Shown here: one piece after another, positions 1-5,217 of the stretch
How positions within the stretch are numbered: the stretch's first letter is position 1
How the letters are laid out: every line of letters starts with the position of its first letter
Assembly: GCA_041744735.1 (NCBI GenBank)
Contig: JBGTKH010000352.1
Location: 1-5,217 of the forward strand
DNA: 5,217 bases
Origin: JBGTKH01 sp041744735
Lineage (GTDB): Bacteria; Planctomycetota; Planctomycetia; Pirellulales; Pirellulaceae
Direction: 5' to 3'
Translations under genes and position numbers: made by a program
The notes under the pieces: model-generated
Seen by the model: the letters and a program-made list of their open reading frames with translations, nothing else
What the model was told of the DNA's origin: nothing
Databases searched by the model: none

Positions 1-1583
1 CCACGGTGGCGACCGCCTTTCCTGCGGCTTCGGCGGCAGGTGAAGAGATGCTGCGGACCGGCGGCAATGCCGTTGATGCCGCTGTCGCCGCGGCATGGGC
101 ATTGGCAGTGTGCGAACCCAGCGGCAGCGGGCTTGGCGGACAGTCGGTGCTGCTACTCCGCACGCACGACGGCCAGACGCTGGTGATCGACGGACACTCA
201 AATGCTCCGGCTGCGGTCTCATTGGACACAGTCAGCCGTGACCAACAGAAACACGGCTATCGCGCCTGCACGGTTCCGTCAACACCGGCGACCTTGGAAT
301 TTGTGCGGCAACGTTACGGCACGATGTCATTGACGCAATTGCTCGAGCCGGCGATCCGGTTGGCCGAAGAGGGTTTTCCTATTACGGCGCTACATCATCG
401 ACAACTCAAATGGTGCCTAGCCAGTTTGCAAGCGTCGCCCTCTGCCAATGAGTTGTTCCTAATTGGCGGCCAGCCGTACGAAGTCGGTGAAAGGTTCCGC
501 CAACCGCAATTGGCGGAGACGCTGCGTCGCATCGCTCGCTTTGGCACCGACGACTTTTATCGCGGCGAGATCGCCCGCAACATTGGCGACGACATGCATC
601 GACACGGCGGTTTGCTGACCGCGGAAGACTTGGCCAAGTGCGAAACGCCAGATCAGCGCGATCCGCTGTCGATTCGCTACGGCGACTACGAGATCTTCAG
701 TCCAGCACCACCGGCCGGCGGCTTGCAAGTGCTACTGGCAATGAAGGTCTTGGAAAAGTTGGAGATGGACCGTCACGATTTCGACGCCGATCAATGGTAC
801 GAACTTTTGGCCGAAGTCACTCACGTCGTGTTCCACGAACGCGAGCATTCGCCCGTTCGCCCGAGTCACCTGGTGCCCAGTTTGACGCGGTGGCTATTGA
901 GCGAACGCCGAGCCGCCGCGATCGCCGACGACATCAGCCGGCACGTTTGCGACTCGCTGGTGGTCAACGCCGACGAAGAAGAAGGAGAAACGACTCACCT
1001 CTGCACGGCCGACGCGCACGGCAATGTCGTGTCGCTGACCCAGTCGATTCAATCGCTGTTTGGAGCCCGAGTTGCCAACGCCAAGTGCGGCTTCCTGTAC
1101 AACAACTACCTGACGACATGCCCGCGCGAGTCGCATCCGTATCAACTGGGCAGTCGCTGTCTGCCGCGATCGAATGCCGCGCCGACGTTGGTGGTTCGAT
1201 CCGATGGGAACGACGAACTTGTAGCCAACAGCGGGCGGCCGCTCGGCGCAAAGCCGGTGCTGACTCTCGGATCCGCAGGCAGCCGCCGCATCACGTCGTC
1301 GATCCTGCACGTGCTCAGCGGCGTCTTGGATCGCGGCTCGTCGTTGTCCGAAGCGGTGGCAGCGCCGCGAATTCACGCCAAGCTCAGCCGTAACGTGTGG
1401 CTCGAACGGCCCGCCGCGACGCCGCTTTTGATGCGACGGTTGCAAACTCGCTTTCGCCGCATCGACTTCAAATCGCCGCACAGTTATTCGATGGGCGCTG
1501 TGCAGGCCATCGCCTTCGAGCCCGATGGCACGCTGATCGGTGCCGCCGACCCCCGCCGCGAAGGCTCGGCGATCGGAATTTGA
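1..1583 (+). CDS. Gamma-glutamyltransferase-family Ntn-hydrolase (5' partial)
   Basis: This is a GGT-family autoprocessing hydrolase/transferase. Family members cleave gamma-glutamyl amide bonds and are made as a precursor split before a catalytic threonine. The frame is already open at base 3, and the first residues (TVATAFPAASAAGEEMLRTG) match the family's usual N-terminal VAT-x-P-LAS region, so the GTG at 6 is probably an internal valine and the start lies upstream. Counting that valine as residue 1, GGNAVDAAVA is at 19-28. The processing site is E-T-T-H at 328-331, making T329 the likely nucleophile and first residue of the small subunit. The oxyanion-region glycine loop, GSAGSRRI, is at 422-429. 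The C-terminus DPRREGSAIG is family-typical. Aligned from memory to E. coli GGT, several substrate-binding residues are changed: Arg114 to H64, Asp433 to T371, Gln430 to Y368 and Ser463 to N390. The fold and nucleophile are clear, but glutathione as substrate is doubtful. The stop lies 22 bases before the next gene. Confidence 0.9.
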   Translation, partial: TVATAFPAASAAGEEMLRTGGNAVDAAVAAAWALAVCEPSGSGLGGQSVLLLRTHDGQTLVIDGHSNAPAAVSLDTVSRDQQKHGYRACTVPSTPATLEFVRQRYGTMSLTQLLEPAIRLAEEGFPITALHHRQLKWCLASLQASPSANELFLIGGQPYEVGERFRQPQLAETLRRIARFGTDDFYRGEIARNIGDDMHRHGGLLTAEDLAKCETPDQRDPLSIRYGDYEIFSPAPPAGGLQVLLAMKVLEKLEMDRHDFDADQWYELLAEVTHVVFHEREHSPVRPSHLVPSLTRWLLSERRAAAIADDISRHVCDSLVVNADEEEGETTHLCTADAHGNVVSLTQSIQSLFGARVANAKCGFLYNNYLTTCPRESHPYQLGSRCLPRSNAAPTLVVRSDGNDELVANSGRPLGAKPVLTLGSAGSRRITSSILHVLSGVLDRGSSLSEAVAAPRIHAKLSRNVWLERPAATPLLMRRLQTRFRRIDFKSPHSYSMGAVQAIAFEPDGTLIGAADPRREGSAIGI

Positions 1584-1605
1584 AAGAGTTTTCCAACCAG
1601 AGATA

Positions 1606-2562
1606 ATGCCGAGTTTGTCCATGAGTGAGTTAAACGAGAAAAAATCGCAGCGAATCGTCGGGCTCTTGGCCGTGATGTTTGGCCTGCCGCTGCTCTTGTT
1701 GCTGGCCAAGCTACCGGGAATGCCGACGGCGGAATTCCTCACGGAGCACGATTCGCTGGCCCATCTGCCCGCTCACTTACAAGACAAAGTCGCGCACATT
1801 CTGTTCGTGCCGTTGGGGGCGATGCTGGTTGTGTTCTTTCGTCTGACGCTGGGCATTCGTGTGCTTGGGCCGTTTCGGTCAGTCCTGCTGGCCGTGGCGT
1901 TTCAAGTGACCGGCATCGTGCTGGGACTCATCTTTTTGATATCGACAGTGGCGATCGTCGTGGCCATTCGCTCGCCGATCAAGACGATGAAGTTGCCGTA
2001 TTTCGGGCGGATCACGGTCATGCTCAGCGCGGTCGCTGCGCTGATGGTCGTCGGCGTGCTGGCCAGCGACTGGCTGCAGCTCGACGCGATGCGCAGCATC
2101 GTCTACTTCCCGATCGTTGTGCTCTGCTTAGTGGCCGATGCGTTCGCTCGCACGGCCAACAAAGAAGGCGTCCGCTCGGCGCTGTGGCGAGGCGGTATGA
2201 CGGCTTTAATCGCGGTCATCCTGACGTGGCTGGCTGGCATCCCGCAGCTTCGTCAACTACTGCTGGACTATCCCGAACTGCTGATCGTGCAGATTGGCGG
2301 CATCGTCGTGATGTCAAAATTCATGAATTTCCGCTGGTTGAAGTTTTTGAACCCGCACAACGGCGAGGACGAAGAGGACACGCTGGAAAACGATGAAGAC
2401 GAACGAATTCGCGTCGTGCGCGTGCCGGTGCTGAGTAACCCAAGCAACGGCGTCGGGAATCTGTTTCTCTCGACAAGCGTAGAATTGGACGATCCGGCAA
2501 CCGAACAAGACTCCCGACCACTTACGCCCGTACTTACAACGTCCGGCGAACGGCGGGCGTGA
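1606..2562 (+). CDS. Stand-alone 7TM protein of the inactive-transglutaminase-associated family
   Basis: This is an integral membrane protein of 318 residues from the ATG at 1606. About seven hydrophobic segments are visible, near residues 16-35, 62-79, 90-121, 133-154, 163-181, 196-211 and 222-237. The core, around R79 with LGIRVLGPF and the following VLLAVAF-x-VTG, fits the 7TM domain usually found C-terminal to an inactive periplasmic transglutaminase domain (PF14402-like, recognised from memory). Here that extracytoplasmic domain is missing. Only a linker of about 25 residues (36-60) joins TM1 to the rest. The tail after residue 240 is hydrophilic, with an acidic patch at 253-267 and no recognised domain. 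In other bacteria such proteins sit beside ATP-grasp ligases and zinc proteases, and an ATP-grasp gene follows here. In-frame ATGs at 1540 (overlapping the preceding gene) and 1621 are alternatives. I chose 1606 because it clears the preceding stop and has a weak AGAG upstream. The last residues, GERRA, and the stop are encoded inside a repeat element. Confidence 0.8.
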   Translation: MPSLSMSELNEKKSQRIVGLLAVMFGLPLLLLLAKLPGMPTAEFLTEHDSLAHLPAHLQDKVAHILFVPLGAMLVVFFRLTLGIRVLGPFRSVLLAVAFQVTGIVLGLIFLISTVAIVVAIRSPIKTMKLPYFGRITVMLSAVAALMVVGVLASDWLQLDAMRSIVYFPIVVLCLVADAFARTANKEGVRSALWRGGMTALIAVILTWLAGIPQLRQLLLDYPELLIVQIGGIVVMSKFMNFRWLKFLNPHNGEDEEDTLENDEDERIRVVRVPVLSNPSNGVGNLFLSTSVELDDPATEQDSRPLTPVLTTSGERRA

Positions 2563-2601
2563 GCCCGCTGGACACCATGAGGCTGAGGCCTCACGTTCGC
2601 C
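2545..2601. repeat. Three-way-junction inverted-repeat element (REP-like)
   Basis: Three nested, exactly abutting perfect inverted repeats are visible. The outer 8-bp stem pairs GGCGAACG (2545-2552) with CGTTCGCC (2594-2601). Hairpin A is GCGGGC-GTGA-GCCCGC (2553-2568). Hairpin B is TGAGGC-TGAG-GCCTCA (2578-2593). A 9-base linker, 2569-2577, separates A and B. That gives 20 Watson-Crick pairs in 57 bases with no mismatch. The GTGA loop of A fits the GNRA tetraloop rule and contains the TGA stop of the membrane-protein gene. The GCGGGC-x-GCCCGC core resembles palindromic repeats I recall as common between genes in planctomycetes, which is why I call it REP-like. The fold could act in DNA (cruciform) or in the read-through mRNA. 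Confidence 0.75.
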
Positions 2602-2606
2602 CTTTC

Positions 2607-2625
2607 GGCGCGGCTTATCCGCGTC
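2607..2625 (+). repeat. Hairpin upstream of the ATP-grasp gene
   Basis: A 7-bp stem containing one G-T pair (2607-2613 with 2619-2625) closes a 5-base CTTAT loop. It lies 5 bases after the three-way-junction element and 11 bases before the Shine-Dalgarno of the next gene. No T-run follows, so it does not look like an intrinsic terminator. It may be part of the same repeat cluster or shape the leader of the downstream gene. Confidence 0.5.
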
Positions 2626-2636
2626 CACCAACTGCT

Positions 2637-2642
2637 GAGGAA
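2637..2642 (+). promoter_or_regulatory. Ribosome binding site for the ATP-grasp gene
   Basis: GAGGAA lies 4 bases before the ATG at 2647 and supports that start. A second ATG at 2643 is out of frame and too close to this site to be used well. Confidence 0.6.
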
Positions 2643-2646
2643 ATGT

Positions 2647-3717
2647 ATGAAAGTCGCCGTCGTTCATAATACTGACAAGAGTGGCATCATCAATCGTTTC
2701 GGCCAGCCGTGCCCGGAGAATTACTCGCCGCGGCACATTGAGCTGGTGATCAGTTCGCTGCGCGCTGCCGGCCACACCGTCGCCAGCTTGGAAGGCAGCA
2801 AGACGCTGCTGGCCGAGTTGGAAAAGTTTATGCCCCCCTGTCCCGCAACCGGCCGGCCGACGGGGCTGGTGTTCAACATGGCGTACGGGATTCAGGGCGA
2901 GTGCCGTTACACGCACGTGCCGGCGATGCTCGAAGCGGTCGGCGTGCCGTACACCGGGTCCAGCCCGCTCGGCCACGCGCTGGCGCTCGACAAAGTGGTC
3001 ACCAAAATCCTGATTGCCGCCGCTGGCGTTCCGACCCCGGCATTCAAAGTCATGAACCGTCCGGGACAAAGCGACGCAGGTCTAACGTATCCGCTCGTCG
3101 TCAAGCCGAAGCACGAATCGACCAGCTACGGCTTGCAGCTTGTGCACCATCGTGAAGAACTGGACGCAGCCGTTGCGTCGATCGTTCAAAAATACCAGCA
3201 AGACGCGCTGGTCGAAGACTACATCGATGGCCGTGAAGTGTGCATCGGGCTGCTGGGCAACAACCCGGTCGAGATCCTGCCGCCGGTTGAATTGGATTTC
3301 GGCGACCGCCCGCTGCGGCTGATGACGTGGGACGACAAGTATCACAAGCGCGTCGATGAACCGACCAAAGTCTGCCCCGCGCCGTTGGACGATCGCCTGG
3401 CCGCGCAGCTCCGCGAGTTGGCCGTGGCATCGTTCCACGCCTGTCACTTGAAGGACTACGCGCGAGTCGACATCCGCATCGACCCCGCCGGCCGGCCGTT
3501 TGTGCTGGAGATCAATTCCATGGCCTCGCTGGGAGACGGCGGCTCGTACATGAAAGCCGTTCTGACCGCCGGCTACACCTACGAAACGCTGGTCAACCGC
3601 ATCCTGGACGTCGCCCACCAACGCTACTTCCACACGCCCGCCCCGCGCGACGAACTGGCCCTCGCCAACCGCTCCGGCTCCTCAACGGCCCCCGCGGACC
3701 TTGCACACGCAGGTTAG
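2647..3717 (+). CDS. D-alanine-D-alanine ligase-like ATP-grasp enzyme (non-canonical)
   Basis: This 356-residue ATP-grasp ligase would join a carboxylate to an amine through an acyl-phosphate. The Ddl-like order of parts is clear. The N-terminal pre-ATP domain is at about 1-105, with IPYTGS-like VPYTGS at 100-105. The ALALDKVVTK helix is at 111-120. The ATP-binding lysine region VVKPKHESTSYG is at 151-162. LVEDYIDGREV, with the metal/ATP-side acidic residues, is at 188-198. The omega-loop K-Y (K231, Y232) precedes CPAPL. The metal-binding set R273, D275, E288 and N290 follows. Departures from true Ddl are the loss of the N-terminal EREVSL motif and of the HG motif, replaced here by NMAYG at 77-81, plus Thr159 where Ddl has its catalytic serine. 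NMAYG recalls the N-I-A-E-G of a Ddl-like paralog group, so the substrate may not be D-Ala. The last 25 or so residues are a low-complexity tail. It lies 84 bases after the 7TM gene and is probably co-transcribed with it. Confidence 0.85.
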   Translation: MKVAVVHNTDKSGIINRFGQPCPENYSPRHIELVISSLRAAGHTVASLEGSKTLLAELEKFMPPCPATGRPTGLVFNMAYGIQGECRYTHVPAMLEAVGVPYTGSSPLGHALALDKVVTKILIAAAGVPTPAFKVMNRPGQSDAGLTYPLVVKPKHESTSYGLQLVHHREELDAAVASIVQKYQQDALVEDYIDGREVCIGLLGNNPVEILPPVELDFGDRPLRLMTWDDKYHKRVDEPTKVCPAPLDDRLAAQLRELAVASFHACHLKDYARVDIRIDPAGRPFVLEINSMASLGDGGSYMKAVLTAGYTYETLVNRILDVAHQRYFHTPAPRDELALANRSGSSTAPADLAHAG

Positions 3718-3781
3718 AATGTAGGTCGCCAGGTAAACGTCATCGAAGCAGTCAGAGGTTGAACGTGGCACGGCCTTTTAC

Positions 3782-3815
3782 CAGCCTCGGCCCCTTATCA
3801 GCTTCGGCCCCTTGC
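3782..3815. repeat. 17-nt tandem repeat, two units
   Basis: CAGCCTCGGCCCCTTAT (3782-3798) is followed directly by CAGCTTCGGCCCCTTGC (3799-3815), with 3 mismatches in 17. Degenerate traces continue on both sides: CGGCCTTTTAC at 3771-3781 before, and CAGCTTGAC from 3816 after. It sits in the 219-base gap between the ATP-grasp and methyltransferase genes. No function is evident. Confidence 0.7.
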
Positions 3816-3831
3816 CAGCTTGACTGGCAAG
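3811..3831. repeat. 8-bp inverted repeat (hairpin)
   Basis: CTTGCCAG (3811-3818) pairs perfectly with CTGGCAAG (3824-3831) around a CTTGA loop. A second, weaker hairpin follows at 3832-3850 (AGCCA/TGGCT, 9-base loop). The two share the direct repeat TTGACTGGC (3820-3828 and 3841-3849). It could end transcription of the upstream gene, but it lacks a T-run, so I list it as a repeat and not as a terminator. Confidence 0.65.
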
Positions 3832-3922
3832 AGCCACAGTTTGACTGGCTAGCCGGATGCGCAGCGGCCGATCAGACCCCTGCCCGCTCGTCCGGCCGGT
3901 GAATCAGTCTCCTTCGCGTGTC

Positions 3923-3927
3923 AAGGA
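3923..3927 (+). promoter_or_regulatory. Ribosome binding site for the methyltransferase gene
   Basis: AAGGA lies 9 bases before the ATG at 3937 and supports that start. No convincing -10/-35 promoter could be picked out in the 219-base gap. Confidence 0.5.
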
Positions 3928-3936
3928 ACTCCTGCA

Positions 3937-5217
3937 ATGGCTCGATTGACCGATCAGGAGAAGCAGGAAATCATCCGCTTTCTCGAAGCCGACAAGCCGT
4001 TGCCGGAGAAGTACCGGTTTCTGCTGTTCGACGACAAGCGGGAAGTCGAATTAGTTTGGAACGGGAAGACGAACGAAGTCTGCAACATCGTCTTGCCCTT
4101 TCAAACGATCGAGCAGGTGGACGAGCCGCGGGCTGAGGACGACGCAGACTCGAAGGGGAAGGCGGGCGGCGACGTGCAACCGTTGCTATTCAGCAAAGAC
4201 CACCGCGGGCGGCAACTGACTGGCTGGACCAACAAGCTGATCTGGGGCGACAACCGGCTGATCCTGTCGAGTCTGAAGAACGGGCCGCTGCGGGACGAAA
4301 TCGAGCGGCAGGGCGGGCTGAAGCTGATCTACATCGACCCGCCCTTCGACGTCGGGGCCGACTTTTCGATGGACATCGAGATCGGCGGCGACACCTTCAC
4401 CAAGAAGCCCAACATCCTGGAAGAAATCGCCTACCGCGACACCTGGGGCAAAGGCGCCGATTCCTTCCTCGCCATGATCTACGAACGACTCGTCCTCATG
4501 CGCGATCTGCTCGCCGAGGATGGGAGTATTTATGTGCATATGGGGCCGACCGTCAACCATTTTCTCAGAACGGTTTTGGATGAAGTTTTCGGCGGCAAAA
4601 ACTTTGGGAATGAGATTATCTGGCGTCGGGCGTTTGGACACAGCGACTCCGTGAAATACGGAATCATCCACGACGTGATTTTGTTCTACAGCAAGTCGGA
4701 AAAACGGATTTGGAATCAAGTACTGCAACCTGCCGACAAAGACTACATCGATACATTTTTCGATCAGTACGACGAAGAGCGCGGCGAACGGTATCAACGG
4801 CTGAGTTTATCAGCGGGTGGATTGTCTGGCGGAGGCTACCGATACGAGTACAAGGGCGTTACCGCTCATTGGCGATGTCCAATCGAAACACTACAGAAAC
4901 ATGACGAAGCTGATCGACTTCACTGGCCGAAAAAGAAAGGCGGTGTTCCGCGACTGAAGAAATACGAAAGTGAACATGAGGGCGTTCCACTTCAAGATAT
5001 TTGGACGGATCAAAAGAAGTTGCCCGGCATGACGCCCGATCAGCGGAACCTGGTCGAGTGGGAAGAAATGTGGACCGGCGATTTCATCTTCGAGAACGAA
5101 TGGCAATCGTTCCGCACGAAGAAGGACCGGTCGCTAGAATTACAGAGCGTGTTCCACGAGTGCCCGCCGGGCCGGCGCAAGATCGCCGTGAAGGTCGTCG
5201 ACATTTCGGGAATGATA
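3937..5217 (+). CDS. Type III/Mod-like site-specific DNA methyltransferase (3' partial, probably internally deleted)
   Basis: The frame from the ATG at 3937 stays open for 427 codons to the window edge. The N-terminus (residues 1-65, with KPLPEKYRFLLFDDKREVEL at 20-39) matches the leader domain of large Mod-like methyltransferases as I recall them. LIWGDNRLIL (101-110) precedes the catalytic motif IV, DPPF (D134-F137), typical of beta-class N6-adenine/N4-cytosine enzymes. DSFLAMIYERLVLMRDLL and GSIYVH (175-201) are the following core motifs. Residues about 202-358 are the target-recognition region, ending in PLQDIWTD. Beta-class enzymes then normally show a YPTQKP segment and motif I (FxGxG, SAM binding). 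Neither appears. Instead, residues 359-427 run into MWTGDFIFENEWQSFRT and KIAVKVVDI, which resemble the extreme C-terminus of the family. The protein therefore looks deleted internally and is probably inactive unless SAM binding is supplied elsewhere. No restriction subunit is visible in the window. Confidence 0.85.
   Translation, partial: MARLTDQEKQEIIRFLEADKPLPEKYRFLLFDDKREVELVWNGKTNEVCNIVLPFQTIEQVDEPRAEDDADSKGKAGGDVQPLLFSKDHRGRQLTGWTNKLIWGDNRLILSSLKNGPLRDEIERQGGLKLIYIDPPFDVGADFSMDIEIGGDTFTKKPNILEEIAYRDTWGKGADSFLAMIYERLVLMRDLLAEDGSIYVHMGPTVNHFLRTVLDEVFGGKNFGNEIIWRRAFGHSDSVKYGIIHDVILFYSKSEKRIWNQVLQPADKDYIDTFFDQYDEERGERYQRLSLSAGGLSGGGYRYEYKGVTAHWRCPIETLQKHDEADRLHWPKKKGGVPRLKKYESEHEGVPLQDIWTDQKKLPGMTPDQRNLVEWEEMWTGDFIFENEWQSFRTKKDRSLELQSVFHECPPGRRKIAVKVVDISGMI

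Noticed and set aside
6..8. GTG as the start of the GGT-family gene
   Set aside because: The frame is open upstream to base 3, and the residue aligns with the internal Val of the family's VAT-x-P segment, so the gene is cut by the window edge.
638..1393. Plus-strand 251-codon open frame inside the GGT-family gene
   Set aside because: Arginine-rich out-of-frame shadow. The other frame carries the catalytic motifs.
894..1742. Long minus-strand open frame (282 codons) opposite the GGT-family gene
   Set aside because: It reads antisense through clear family motifs of the + strand gene, is rich in Arg/Ala/Gly from GC-rich codons, and shows no recognisable domain.
2314..3069. Minus-strand 251-codon open frame across the 7TM/ATP-grasp boundary
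   Set aside because: It overlaps both well-supported genes and the repeat element, with no domain signal.
3811..3831. Intrinsic terminator after the ATP-grasp gene
   Set aside because: The stem is perfect, but it is followed by GAGCC instead of a T-run and lies about 95 bases after the stop.
3782..3850. CRISPR array
   Set aside because: The 17-base units are directly adjacent with no spacers, and no cas gene is visible.
3760..3936. Promoter for the methyltransferase gene
   Set aside because: TTGAAC near 3760 looks like a -35 box, but no matching -10 at proper spacing is convincing in this GC-rich, repeat-bearing DNA.
4186..4797. Minus-strand 203-codon open frame opposite the methyltransferase
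   Set aside because: Antisense of the DPPF-containing core. The + strand frame is conserved and continuous.

Overview
The window carries four genes, all on the + strand. GC content is moderately high (about 60% by eye). The gene content and the dense, hairpin-forming intergenic DNA suggest a planctomycete of the Pirellulales type. That assignment rests on recalled family patterns and was not searched.

Layout: (1) 1-1583 is the 3' part of a gamma-glutamyltranspeptidase-family Ntn-hydrolase whose true start lies before the window. (2) 1606-2562 encodes a stand-alone seven-helix membrane protein of the type usually fused to an inactive transglutaminase domain. (3) 2545-2625 is a compact inverted-repeat cluster that overlaps the end of gene 2. 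It folds on paper into a perfect three-way junction plus one more hairpin, just upstream of the next ribosome binding site. (4) 2647-3717 encodes a D-Ala-D-Ala-ligase-like ATP-grasp enzyme of a non-canonical subgroup. (5) 3718-3936 is intergenic and holds a 17-nt tandem repeat and two hairpins. (6) 3937-5217 is the start of a large type III/beta-class DNA methyltransferase (Mod-like) that is still open at the window edge.

Genes 1-3 are closely spaced and co-directional (gaps of 22 and 84 bases). They may form a functional set: an amide-bond-forming ligase, a membrane partner and an amide-bond-cleaving or transferring hydrolase. Both enzymes depart from the textbook active sites of their families, which suggests a non-standard peptide-like substrate. 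This is inference.

The methyltransferase gene looks damaged. After its target-recognition region it jumps straight to what looks like the C-terminal end of the family, skipping the expected SAM-binding motif I. A likely one-base frameshift sits near the window edge. The most unusual structural signal is the three-way-junction repeat at 2545-2601, which places the stop codon of gene 2 inside a GNRA-type tetraloop.
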